From Eublepharis macularius (Eukaryota; Chordata; Lepidosauria; Squamata; Eublepharidae): a stretch of 64,000 nt of DNA. Shown here piece by piece: positions 12,501-23,159 of the stretch. A program made the position numbers and the translations under genes. The stretch covers positions 45,577,368 through 45,641,367 of the forward strand of contig NC_072791.1 in NCBI RefSeq assembly GCF_028583425.1. Reading direction: 5' to 3'. Under the pieces are notes generated by a model. The model was not told the origin of the DNA and searched no databases. It was given only the letters and a program-made list of their open reading frames with translations. Each line of letters opens with the position of its first letter. The stretch's first letter is position 1.

Positions 12501-15500
12501 GGCGGATGCCAGACCAGCTCGTGACCTTGAACATGAAGCACGGAGTGGAAGCAAAGAACTATGAGGAGGTACATCCCTGCTTGCTGCTTGCAATCTTTTC
12601 CTAGCACTCATGTGATGCTGTATGTGGCTCCAGGGCTCACAGTGAGAAGCTGCTTTCTCAGCCATTATGACAGCCTGCCAACTCCCTAATTTAGATCTCA
12701 TCTGGTGGAGCTTTAAAAAGCTGCGTCTCCATTTGGGGGAGGGGGTTGTACTCAAGGTCGTGTTTTTCAACAGAAGCAGATTGATACAGAAAATAGTTAT
12801 GTATTCCATTCCACAATCAGAAAGTTTAAATGGAAAGTAGGATTATAATGTAGTCTCAAACCTAGGTGTAAAAGTATTGATAATACTTTTAGTGGTACTT
12901 CTAAGTTTTAAAAAAATGTAAGTCACATAAACATCTCTGGTAAGCAGGTTCTTGTATTACAAAGCATTCCCATAGCATCCACATAGCATCTACCAGCTCC
13001 TTTAAAAGTATAGGTCTCCTGTTTAGTTAAAGCAGAATATTTGGATTTACTCCTACTGCAGGAATGATCTTCAAGGTATTTGCTAAGTTTGAGTGCAAGG
13101 TAGTCTTACTCCCCTCCTTTCTTGCCACACTGGGCACCTTACTGTTTGGAAATGCTGAACCATTTCCTTGTGTTCCCACTGACACTCACAGTCTGAACAT
13201 ACAGTGAATCAGACCAGAGTCTTACCTAGTCCAGGGTTGTCTATTCTGATTGTGGCCAAGTTTTTAGGCCAAGGAATTTCCAAACTCTACTAAGATCCGT
13301 TAACTAGAAATGCCAGGAAGTGTTCTCGGGGCTTCGTGTTTACAATTCAAGCACACTTCTTCCCTTTTTTTTCTTTTGATGAGTCTTTTGCAATTAGTAT
13401 ATGAATTAGGGGCAAGATATATTTCTATCAGTAATATGGGAAATGGGTTTCCAGGCTGCTTTATTTGTTAACATTTTCTCTAGTACTGAGAGAATTGTCT
13501 GCATAGGGAGAATTTCATCACTAGCTGTATTGTGTTTTGAGAGGCCTTTGCCAGTATGCAGTTAGATTGGACTCTTCTCTGTCCCAATAGTAGTGGCAGC
13601 CCCTCTGTGCAGAGTGAGGGAGCAGGCAGTGGTGGCTCCTTGCTACATCAACTGAACAGGGAGATGCGTGAGTGGTGGCAAGGAGCAGCAGCCACTGCCT
13701 ACCCTAACCCTGTGGTTTGTGGAGGGGATTGTGCCCAGCGATGTCATCCTTGCCACCATCTAAAGGGAAGACAAGCAGAGACGGCTGCTTCTTACTGCTT
13801 GCCTGACTGCCTTGATTAAGGAGGCAAGCAGTAAGGGCAACAAAGAGCACCTGCCTCGGTCTGCTTACATGTCTACGCTCTTTGCTCTCTACCTCTTTGC
13901 ACAAGTGTATCGTACCTAGCTGCCACAGCTCGCTTGTCTACAAGGGTGAATGAGTGAGTGGCAGCAGCATTGTCCTCCCCACCCCACTTTCAATTCTTTC
14001 CGGTGGCAACAGATAAAGTGGAACTGGAGCAGTGCAAAGAGGGGAGGGTGATCTAGTCTTCATTACTGCTGAGAAGACAGGTAGTGATGGCGGCCGCAGC
14101 TCCATATCACAAATGGGTTCCGAATTGGTGCTAGTGAACACTCTAGGGTAAGGGTAACAGAACCTTGGCACCTGCCAACAAGGCCAGTCCTTTATTAGGA
14201 TTAAAATATCGTGTGTGTTTGCCTTGCTCTGACTGCTTGGATTGGGCTTATGTCTGCTTATATGTGGAGATAATTTTTGCTATAGAACAAATTACACATG
14301 TAGTAGTCTTGACTCGAGCATTAATCACATGCTGGTTAGCTGGAGATCATTCCTTAATGTTCACTCAAAGGTACATGCACATAAGGGATGTGAAGATAAA
14401 TTGTTGCTAGCTAATGCTTTCTTCAGAGGTTACTAACCCTCTCAAGCTTCTGCTTTTGCTAAAACAAGTATTCTGCCACAGGAGAGAGAAACAAACAAGT
14501 ACAGATACCTGTGTCGGTGTCATATGATATCTTTGAATGTACTTTGTCCCACTGAGAAGCAGAATGAATAAATCGTTTATTACGGTCACAGGCCAGCAAA
14601 ATAAAATATACACTAGCAAAAATATTTACATAGGAAACCAGTACATGGAAAATGTAAAGTAGCAAATACAATTCATTAAGTCATCACTAAACTATAGTAG
14701 ACTCTAGCGACTGTACAAAATCTGACAACTCTATCCATAATCCCGGGCTCAAGGTTGACAAGAAGAATGGAGGTATACAATTCCTACAGTCTAGCAGGGT
14801 TCACTTTAGAGCTAATCCATCTCAGTACCAAATTACTATTTAATTACTCTCTCATATATGCTGTCTTGATAAAAAAAACTTCCAATGTGCACAAACGCCT
14901 GGAGCATATTTAATAAAACTGGAGTTTGGTAGCACCTTAAAGACAAACAAAATTTATTCCAGCATAAGATTTCATGAGTCAGAGCTCACTTCATCGCTGG
15001 CATTAAGCAGTTAAGCAGCTGTATGCAGATGAAGAAATATCCGTTCCATTGTGTACTTGCAAAGAGTTGCAGTACTTTACCAGGTACTGCATACCTATAC
15101 AGTAATGAAGGAAGTAGTCAGATCTGCTTGGCTGCCTTTATTAACCCTGACCACAGTTGTAGTACCAAATGTTGATATTTTGTGAACACGCAAAGCTACC
15201 TTATACTGAATCAGATCACATTGGTCTATGAGTATTATCTACTCCAGGGGTCCTCAGCCTTTTTGAACTTGCAGAGATATTTGGGATTCTGATAGAGGGC
15301 GGTGGGCATAACCACAAAATGACTGCCATGGGAGGTGGAGCCAGCCGCAAAATGTCAAGGAGTGAAGTTAGGCATAACTCTAATAGTAGCTCTTCAGCAT
15401 TTCAGCAGAAGCTCTGTTTAATGGGATGCCTTTAAAATTAACATATTGTTTAACAATATTTTCTTGCATACACACAAAATTAGTGTATATATTGCGCTAG

Positions 15501-18500
15501 TTAAGAAACTCATACCTGGCAGTATCTGTCTTCATTTTGCAGGCATCTAGCGATAGGAAAATGGAAACATGCTTTTTTCTGGCTTCATCTCCATATTAAA
15601 TGAGCTCTTCTCATGAGCCGAGACATTTTCAGATGCATTTTGAAGGTACAAAGGAAGAGAGAGAGAGAGAGAGAGAGAGAACCTCCTGCTCAACCATTAG
15701 TAGTTTTAGGGCTGGAAGGGAGAGTGAGAGTCTTGGCACTCTCGCTAAAGCGCAGAGCGTTTCTTTTTTTAAAAAAACTTGCCAGAGACGAGAATAACTT
15801 GAGCAAAGTTAGCGGGCTGTCAGATACTGACGTAGCTTTTATGCTTTATTATAGAAACGGAATGTCGTTTCTGTTTTTGTTGTTTATAGACCAAAGGTGC
15901 TTCTGGCAGCTGGTTGCCCAGCAGTGGGTGCCACTAAATATGACGTGTAGATACACTTGATAAGGGAGAGACCTTACTGGTGCAAGGATTTGGGGCCATT
16001 GTTACTGTTTTGACAAAGTAGTTTGTGAAATCTTATGGTAGAATAAAAAATTGGTAGTCTTTAAAGTGCGACAAGATTGTTTGCTTTTGTTGCAACAGAT
16101 AAATATGACTGCTGTGCCAGAACTGATGTTCTTGGGTCTCATTTGCTGTGCTGTGCAAGGTGCCCAGATTCTTCCAGGCTTCTCTGCAGAAACAACACAG
16201 ATTTTCAATATGCTTCTCTGCTATACAGAGCATTTGTTGTTGTGTTTCTGTATCTTCTGTATCATTTGTTGTTGTGTTTTTGTATCTTTCTTATCTTTTA
16301 GCACTAAAATATAATGGCTATTACTGAAAAGATTGAATGTAAAATTGCTCAAGTATAGAACTCTAATGTAACTTTTGTCATCACTGAGGTTTGGTTGCCC
16401 CCTTGTGGCCATACAGCAAACAGTCACTGCTGCTGTAAATTTACTGTGTTTCATTGCTCCTAAAACTTCTTAAGCCATCTTCTAGTTTGAATTTGGACTT
16501 CTAAACCTATTACTGTATTATCATATTGTCCCTCTTAGTTCTTTATTTTAGCTATGTGAGACTGGCTTTTCTATGACTATTTATGTATTTACTTCATTTA
16601 TGGTCCACCTTTCTTGCTGAGACTGAAGGTGGATTACAGAATGAGAAGACAATGCAAAGAAAATACATGGAAAAATAATGCAATAATAATGTGGAACATA
16701 TACTACAAACAATGCAAACAAAAATCTGGATTGAAAAATTAGAAAACAATGCATGGCAGAAAACACGATACAGTAGACAATGCAAGAATAAAGGAAAACT
16801 CTCTAATATTTTAAGTCGTTAAAGTTAGAATTCTGTTTATTTTATAAAGATGTCCTCCTGAATAATTCTGTTTAACTACAACTCTATTCCAAGTGCCATT
16901 CTGACTAATTATGTTTTACTACAACTTTTAGTCCCTCTTTAAAAATGCCCTCCTGAACAAATCTGCTTTACACACTCTGTGGCACAGTAGTAGAAGTGTG
17001 GGAGCCTTCCTGACCTCCTTCTGCCAGGTGGGAGCCCCAGTGGACATTGCTCCAGTATGAGCATCTGTTGTTCTTAGCCCTTTACAGGAAGGCTTTGCTT
17101 GGACGAGCAAAGCTATCACAGCAGAGAAAGAGCCATGTGCAGAAACTGTTCTTGGGCCATACCTTTCATCCCTACTTATTTTCCTGCACTATTTCAGACA
17201 GATGCATCACTGTGTCACAGTGTCACTGAGAGATCTCTGTCTTTTGGTGCTACACCTCTGAAGATGCCAGCCACAGCTGCTGGCGAAACGTCAGGAACTA
17301 CAATGCCAAGACCACGGCAATACAGCCCGGAAAACCCACAACAACCAGCAGTCTTCTGCTTTTTAAAACCTGGGGTCCACCTTAAATCCTTATATGCAAC
17401 ACAGGATCCACTTTTAATTTTTTATCATGTATGTCCATCTACCACCTTCTCTAGTGTTACTGTTCATAAAAGAAATTAGGGTACAAGGGGCCCCCAATTT
17501 TGGTAGATGCAGTTTGTTCAAAGATGATAATTCCTTTTCCTACACAATTGTTCCAAGTACAGGTGTCCTGTGTTCATTTCTGTATGGTCTTTATTTCTGT
17601 GCTCCGTCATTCTGTCTTTCTATTAAACTAAACAAATGGTGGTGCCAGATGTGTTGTCTATACAGTTGAAAACCAATAATATAAAATATCCCTGGGGTTA
17701 TGTCCCTTACCCAGTGCCAAAACAAACTTACAGTAATAGCCATTGCTGTTCTCTATGCTGCCCTCGTCACTGCATCTATTGTCATAACTTTTAGCTCTTA
17801 GTAATTTCAATTTAATTTACTTCATTTATACCCCAGTTTTCTCTCCAATGGAGACCCAGAGTGGCTTACATCGTTCCCCGCTCTCATTTTATACTCACAA
17901 CAACCCTGTGAGGGAGGTTGGCCTGGGAGGGTGTGACTGGCCCAAGGTTACCCAGCATTCCCTGCTGTATTTCTACAACAGTCAGATTGTTTACTGCTTC
18001 TCCCATCCCCATATCTGTCAAAGTAAATCAGGGACAGGGAGGGAAAGAACACCATCGTAAGTATTGCTAGATGGTTAAGTGAAAAGGTCCTTATTCAACA
18101 TTGGAAGTATGTCCAAGGTATCTGAGCTATTGCTTGTTCTGAGTTCCTTCCTATATTTTTAGAGACAAAAATGGAAGTGCTTTGTCCCATAAATGTCCTC
18201 TCCCATGTATCTTTCCAATGGAATTTTGTGGCTATTCATGACCATTATGCCTCCTGCGTTTCTGGTACCATTTGTGGAGGCTTGATAAAGCATATGCTTT
18301 ACAGGCAGAGGATCCCAAGTTTAGCACCTGGCATCTCCAGTTAAAAGGGTTTTCTTGGGTAGCAAGGGCTGAGAAAGACCTTGCTCTGCCAGAGACTTTG
18401 GTGAGCTGTGGCTGGTCAGAGTAGACAGTATGGAACTAGATGGTCTGACTTGGTAGAGGGTAGGTTTGTAATGTTACTGTATTGTGCTGTGGACTACTTT

Positions 18501-19902
18501 TCCCCAGTGAACTAGGGATTCTGAGTCATGATCATGTGATACTGAGTTTATAGCAGCAAAAAGGGAGTGCTGACCCACTCTGCTCATTGAGAGTGATAGC
18601 AAAACATTGGGAAAGCTATACCGGTACATAGTAGTATAATACTAAGCTATGATTTTATCCCTGATTGTCATGTCCCAGGGAAGCGGGAGGTGCTAGTAGT
18701 CAGTACTTTCTGGCTTAGTTAGTGGTCTCTTTCTTTGCCAGATCGCTAAAGTGGAGAAGCTGAAACCGCTGGAGCTGGAGCTACGGCGCCTAGAAGATCT
18801 TTCAGAGTCTGTTGTCAATGACTTTGCCTATATGAAGAAGCGGGAAGAGGAGATGCGGGACACCAATGGTGAGTAGTGTCTATCCCAGTTGGGGATTAGT
18901 ACCACAGATTGGTCTCTCTCCCACATCTAGGGACTGTTGTCATAATGCATTTATTTATTAAAAACCTTTCTATGATGCCTTTCCACCTAAGTTGAAGTTC
19001 AATAATTTGATGTTAGGTCTGTTGTCTTGATGAGTGGAATAGCCCACCTGACTCTAGATGTATCACCTTTCAACTTTTTTTCCCTAGTTGTTGACATTTT
19101 ACCTCTTTCAATATGTTTGATACAACCCAACTACTATGGCAATAAGTCCTATCATGTTCTACCTAACCTCCTGTAGGCTGCTCACTTTTCTTCTCAGTTT
19201 AACTCTGATGTCGTCTTCTTATTGCCCATAATCACAGATGATCATACTCAAAACTAAAATAATTCAGTTTCTAGATTTGAAATAAAATGGGTGCAATGGT
19301 AAATTATATAGATACGTTCATTTGCATACAATCTTCACTGTGCATGAGTGGTTTTGGTAAAATTTGGTGTGTGTGTTTCCCCGCCTTAGATGATTGTTAT
19401 GGTCAAGAGGTACATATATGAGAGCAGCAGCAGAGATTTCACAATTGGGTGCCATAATGAAGGGGGCAGGTTATGAGGCAAGGCAGAGAAGCTGCACATT
19501 TGAACACTTTTGAGGCCCTTTGTAGACGCTGACTGCATTAGCTGAAAGAGCTAGGATTTTGACTTGCAGATTTTGCTGCATGAAAGCAGATCCTTTTTTG
19601 ATTTCACTGTGTCCATTGTGCTCAGAGAGCTACATGTACAGCCACCTTTTTGTGCCTATTGGTTCTTACATCAGTGCTTCAGGTGAAATACTAGACCCAT
19701 CTGTAAGGACTGAGATGAAAGGGCTTGAGATTCTTGTTGTTCCTTTCTAGTGACAAGCTTGTTTCTTTGTTTTGTTTCAGAGTCAACCAACATCCGGGTA
19801 CTGTACTTCAGCATCTTCTCAATGTTCTGCCTCATTGGACTGGCTACCTGGCAGGTCTTCTACCTGCGTCGCTTTTTCAAGGCCAAGAAGCTGATTGAAT
19901 AA
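6395..19902 (+). CDS. TMED10: TMED10 (p24 delta / TMP21) cargo receptor, exons 2-5, 5' partial
   Basis: Joined exons 6395-6515, 12495-12568, 18742-18868 and 19781-19902 encode 147 residues that match the C-terminal two thirds of the vertebrate p24-family protein TMED10 (about 219 residues in human). All four have AG acceptors, the first three have GT donors, and the phases agree. Visible in order: the rear of the lumenal GOLD domain ([25 protein letters not shown]), a coiled-coil stretch ([20 protein letters not shown]), one membrane segment ([20 protein letters not shown]), and the cytosolic tail [11 protein letters not shown] with the FF and dilysine signals that bind COPII and COPI. The family cycles between ER and Golgi as p24 hetero-oligomers. 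Exon 1 (signal peptide and GOLD start) is not in the window, so intron 1 exceeds 6.4 kb. Identification is essentially certain. Confidence 0.97.
8483..8958 (-). mobile_element. tRNA-derived SINE (minus), interrupted
   Basis: The reverse complement holds a B-box-like GGTTCAAATCTC, the body ...gtgaccttgggat... and a 3' tail with (ATAAA)-type A/T sequence. It is split at aatggg by a plus-strand SINE (8550-8758). Confidence 0.75.
8550..8758 (+). mobile_element. tRNA-derived SINE (plus), nested
   Basis: A box TAGCATAGTGG at the 5' end and B box GGTTTGAATCCC, as in tRNA-type Pol III promoters, then a body ending ataaccacagttatt. It is flanked by the target repeat aatggg (8544-8549 and 8759-8764) inside an older SINE. 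Confidence 0.75.
12495..12568 (+). CDS. TMED10: TMED10 exon 3
   Basis: Encodes (G)[24 protein letters not shown]. The acceptor is cacttccag and the donor is GAG|gtacat. It covers the end of the GOLD domain and the start of the helical linker. Confidence 0.96.
13195..13265 (-). mobile_element. SINE fragment, second family
   Basis: cagtgaatcagaccagagtc...gtccagggttgtctattctga matches the 3' end block (actgagtcagaccattggtc type) shared with copies at 15.19, 18.3 and 39.7 kb. Confidence 0.5.
14911..15000 (-). mobile_element. Penelope-like short repeat, family A, copy 5
   Basis: On the minus strand, gatgaagtgagctctgactcatgaaatc is the stem II region of the hammerhead-like core, followed by ttatgctggaataaa and gtctttaaggtgctacc. 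It is truncated at the CTGA end. Confidence 0.7.
15184..15244 (-). mobile_element. SINE fragment, second family
   Basis: gcaaagctaccttatactgaatcagatcac is the reverse complement of the family 3' end. It is broken at 15245 by a hAT-type end. Confidence 0.6.
15245..15440 (+). mobile_element. hAT-type non-autonomous element, 5' part
   Basis: Starts CAGGGGTCCTCAGCC, a terminal sequence shared with the element at 22,367, and runs through gcataaccacaaaatgactgccatgggaggtgg. No matching right end was found, so it is probably truncated. It lies inside a SINE. Confidence 0.6.
15655..15681 (+). repeat. (GA)n microsatellite
   Basis: About 13 GA units. Confidence 0.9.
16575..17150 (-). mobile_element. 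L2-type 3' UTR fragment
   Basis: tttacttcatttatggtccacctttcttgctgagactgaaggtggatta is the L2 3' end in reverse. The following segment with cctcctgaataattctgttt and gccttcctgacctccttctgcc matches the UTR/C-terminal side. The right border is uncertain. Confidence 0.55.
17200..17346 (+). mobile_element. Penelope-like short repeat, family B, copy 1, with well-preserved hammerhead motif
   Basis: Sense-strand copy in TMED10 intron 3. From 17258: CTGAAGA, one extra T, GCCAGC, a 7-base loop, GCTGGC, GAAA, CGTC. Outside, CCT pairs with AGG, and TTTTGG pairs with CCAAGA across an internal loop, forming stem I. It ends ...aatacagcccggaaaaccc acaacaacc, the same end as the copy at 47 kb. Hammerheads are known from Penelope-like retroelements, hence the family call. 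No coding part is present. Confidence 0.75.
17805..17960 (-). mobile_element. tRNA-derived SINE fragment (minus)
   Basis: tttataccccagttttctctccaatggagacccagagtggcttacatc, then cacaacaaccctgtgagg, is the reverse complement of the SINE 3' half seen intact at 51.74 kb. Confidence 0.75.
18245..18470 (+). mobile_element. tRNA-derived SINE, second family (plus)
   Basis: gcatatgctttacaggcagaggatccca...tagcacctggcatctcc (B-box-like), then gaaagaccttgctctgcc...gtagacagtatggaactagatggtctgac. It is the forward version of the fragments at 13.2, 15.2 and 39.7 kb. Confidence 0.7.
18742..18868 (+). CDS. TMED10: TMED10 exon 4
   Basis: Encodes 42 codons from [10 protein letters not shown] to MRDTN plus one base. 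The acceptor is tttgccag and the donor is ATG|gtgagt. This is the lumenal coiled coil used for p24 oligomerisation. Confidence 0.97.
19781..19902 (+). CDS. TMED10: TMED10 exon 5, terminal coding exon
   Basis: Encodes [10 protein letters not shown] through KKLIE and a TAA stop at 19900-19902. It holds the transmembrane helix and the dilysine tail. The acceptor is tttgtttcag. Confidence 0.97.
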
Positions 19903-20083
19903 GGGGAAGGGGCAAGATTTCTCTTCTTTGAAACCCCAGCAGAACACTGCAGAGACCCAACGATGACTGTCCAGAGCCACTTCAGAGTTGACCTGCCAAA
20001 TGAAGCTTTCCTGTATGAATTGGCCCCTAAGGGAAGGGAGGGGGTGGGAGTTGTGGTTTTAAGGGACCATTGAGCAAGGATGA

Positions 20084-20089
20084 AATAAA
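20084..20089 (+). terminator. Proximal TMED10 poly(A) signal
   Basis: An AATAAA hexamer 182 bases after the stop codon, followed by tggagac and a GTTTGCGCTGTC-like GU-rich stretch. Confidence 0.6.
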
Positions 20090-22185
20090 ACATTCTGGAG
20101 ACAGCGGCAGTTGGTGTTTGCGCTGTCTTTTCTCTCCCTTACAGTTAAAGTTAGGTGACCTCTTCCCCTACGTCACCAAACTGGTTCTCTTAAGCCTCTT
20201 GAATGCACTGACATTGTTATACTTGCAGCAGTCTGTCAGTTACTACAGAGTTTTTGGAGCGCTTGGCGCAGATGGACTGGGAACCAACCTTCAGTGAAAC
20301 AAATCTTGTGGCAGATGTTCGGTAGCTCCATTTGTGGCAAGAGGATGAAGTGGGAAGAAACTACTGGTTGTCAGGATATTCTGTTAGAAGCAGGAAGGGA
20401 ACTTAACAGTTGAGGATAATAAATAGGTCCGGTTGCTTAGATTATGGAAGAAAACCTTGGTGGACAGACTTCTCAGGCTCTTGTTCTAATTCTTCCGGGG
20501 AAAATACTTCTCTTGTTCTAAGATGGTACTATGGTTCTTGAAAGCACCTTGGATACTGTGAAAAAGACTCTTCCTTTAATGGTAAGAAGCATCTGTCAGA
20601 CACATACTTGAAATGCATGCTCAGGTTTATCCCTGTGCTGGGGATGGGTTTGGGGAGACAACAACACACTGCTGTAATGGCCAATGTAAAATCTGCTAGA
20701 CATAGGTTAATAAGAATGCTATATGGTCAGTTTCAAAACAGCATAGTAATAAGACTTTAAATCAAGTTACATCCAGATACTACAATGTATAACAGCAGAC
20801 ATACAAGACAGAAGGATAGTCTGTAGATAATTTTGCATTGAAACTACTGCTTTAAAAAAGTGTGCACCTTCTTAGGCACTAGTTTTCAGGGCTTACAGCA
20901 GTGGGCACATACTTTGAACATGGTGGTTATGAGTCTTAAGCTGTCTATTCTATTGGCCCTATACAATTTACTCTATTAGTTAATAGGGATCTTTCTGCAT
21001 AGGCCACTCCTGAATTCTTTTTTAGATTTTAAGACTGACCTACAGATATCAACCTCCCTCCTCCATTGATATGCTGGATTCCAAGGATGTTTGCTGTGTC
21101 ATCTGCTCCCCTCCCCACAAAGTAGCTTCTTGTTTCTGGAAACATTCATTTTCTTGTTTTGAGTTGAGCTTAAATATATTAAAAAAAAAAGAGGTAAAAA
21201 TGTAGGAAGAGGTCCTCCCTGGCTCCAAAAATGCCAGGTTTAAGATCTGTGTTGCCATGGAGATCCAGTATAGAGAGCAACAACTATGTTGATAAACCTT
21301 GAAACTTCTTAACAGATCACTTCACTTTTTCCCAAACCACTTGTTCCCAAACCAGGGCTGATTCACATGTTACAAAGATATTTTCTGGAATGCTTTGTCT
21401 TCCATGGGTGCGTGAGTCTTATTTGGATTGGGGCTCTGTCGCATGGGGAAAGGGTGCTTAAGGCTACCCCCTCCCCCGGTGCCATTTTCCCCACTTGAAA
21501 CAGCTCCAGGGAGCTGCTGTTTGCCCTGTTGGGACACTTTGGAGCCATGTAAGTTTCCGCTACAGGGCCAATACTGTCCCTGGAGCCATTTCAAGTTGGG
21601 AAAAGGGCAGTGGGAAGAGCCTTAAGTCCTTTTTCGCTATGCACCTGCAGTCATGATTCAAGTATGTGACTTGGAAGCTTAGAACTCCAGACTGTGCCTT
21701 TGTAGCGGGTTAATGAGTCCTCGGTGCTGTTAATTTTGCTTGCAAATGTCCACTTTGGCTTTTAAAGTCAGATTCCAAAGCCCGTCACTTTTTAAAATCT
21801 TTGAATATTTGGAAGCTGTTACAACAAACTTTTAAAAATAAAACTAACAGCAGTGACAGTGATGCTGGAGGATTGTGCTGCGTGACACAAAGATATCTTA
21901 GTTTCCTTATCTGGATCCAGTTGCACATCTATGTTAGCTTTAAAAAGGTTGGGGGAAGTCTATTTTATCCTTTCTCTTCAGTTTGCCACTTCATTGTCAA
22001 TCAGGAGTGATGACTTTTTGGTTGGATAAAATGAGACTATTTTGCCTTAGTTGCAGTGGTGTAACTTGATCTGACTTTGCTCCTAACTCTTGTGGTATAA
22101 TTGCTGCCAAGTAGAATCTGCAGTGGGAACCTGTACAGATTTATCTGTAGCTATTGGGTTGGGAATGTGTCACTTTTTTTTCCTC

Positions 22186-22191
22186 AATAAA
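22186..22191 (+). terminator. Distal TMED10 poly(A) signal
   Basis: An AATAAA hexamer followed by a T-run, an A-run and tggtgtctgtgagtct, a good GU-rich downstream element. Confidence 0.6.
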
Positions 22192-22366
22192 CATTTTTGG
22201 GAAGAAAAAAAATCCTTTAGAATGGTGTCTGTGAGTCTCTCTCAAATACTTATACCTTAAATAACTGATTCTTTCCTGCATCTGTGACTTAAGCAGTTTA
22301 TCTTTCTACATAACTTCTCAGTGCACAAAATATGCAACAATTCTTATCCTATTTATCCCTCCACAC

Positions 22367-22626
22367 CAGGAGTCACCAACCTTTTCTTTAATTACAGCTT
22401 CCTGATCATCAAATTTTGTTCTGTCCCAGAAAGAGAACATGGACTAGGAAGAAATGAAGCAATCAGTTAAGCAGGCCAGACAAAAATCCTGTTAAATAAA
22501 AGCTTTTTTTAAAGGCCTAGAGTTGACTGTTTCATCTTTTCCTGCATCTCCTAGGGGATGTATGAGCTACTCTGTAGTAGCTCGTGAGCTAGTGGTAGCT
22601 CACAAGCTATCTGTTGGGGACCCCTG
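22367..22626. mobile_element. hAT-type MITE with 8-bp target duplication
   Basis: Ends are CAGGAGTCACCAACC and, inverted, CAGGGGTCCCCAAC. Flanking 8-mers are ctccacac (22359-22366) and ccccacac (22627-22634), one mismatch apart. An 8-bp duplication with CAGGGGT-type ends is the hAT hallmark. 260 bp, no coding capacity. Confidence 0.8.
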
Positions 22627-22959
22627 CCCCACACAGAAGGAGCTTTATGATTTAGCAGGTATTTGAATTTGGGAATCCTGTAGCTAAGTCCAGAACACTG
22701 TCTAGGGCAGCATATTTGCCTCAGAGTAACAGTGAGATGCAGTTCTCCAATACTGGAGCAAGATACTAATATTTAGCCCCCCTCCATACTTTCAATCCTG
22801 GAGCCCTTTCTCCAAGGGATTCAGGTCGGTGTTGTCGGTTCTCTCTTCCTCACAACAACCCTGTGGATTAGTTTAAGCTGAGAACGAGACTGTCACGCAC
22901 AAAGCTTCATGGCTGAGTGAGAAATGGAGAACTAACAATTCTGGTCACCGAGGGGGGAA

Positions 22960-23155
22960 AGGTGCAGGAATGCTGGGAATGGCATTCCCTGGTGTGGTGC
23001 AGAAGTGATGGGTTGTGCCAGGGATCCAATTGAACCTAAATACTAAATTGGGGGCTGTTTTTAAAAAATTCCCTTCCAATTTAGTATTTGAGGTCAAATA
23101 TTGTTGTAACCCATTGCTTCTGCAGCATGCTCGGAATGATGTCATTCTTGGTGCC
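22960..23155. repeat. Long fold-back (imperfect palindrome)
   Basis: Left arm 22966-23055 pairs with right arm 23067-23150: aaatactaaattggggg with cccttccaatttagtattt, then ttgaacct with gaggtcaa, gcagaag with cttctgc, and ggaatggcattcc with ggaatgatgtcattc. The spacer is about 11 bases. Probably a MITE or fold-back transposon; family not recognised. Confidence 0.7.
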
Positions 23156-23159
23156 ACAT

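Larger units (their letters stand above)
12569..18741 (+). other. TMED10 intron 3
   Basis: It holds SINE, hAT, L2 and Penelope-like pieces, listed separately. 12.6-13.2 kb and 14.2-14.9 kb show nothing I recognise. 13.55-14.17 kb is an unassigned GC-richer block. Confidence 0.6.
19903..22210 (+). other. TMED10: TMED10 3' UTR, short and long forms
   Basis: AT-rich non-coding sequence after the TAA. Two AATAAA hexamers, at 20084-20089 and 22186-22191, predict 3' UTRs of roughly 0.2 and 2.3 kb. The second is followed by an A-rich run and a GT-rich stretch typical of a cleavage site. Its use is inferred, since no transcript data are available. Confidence 0.6.

Noticed and set aside
15600-15960. 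115-codon plus frame with a RERERERE run
   Set aside because: Driven by a (GA)n microsatellite within an intron.
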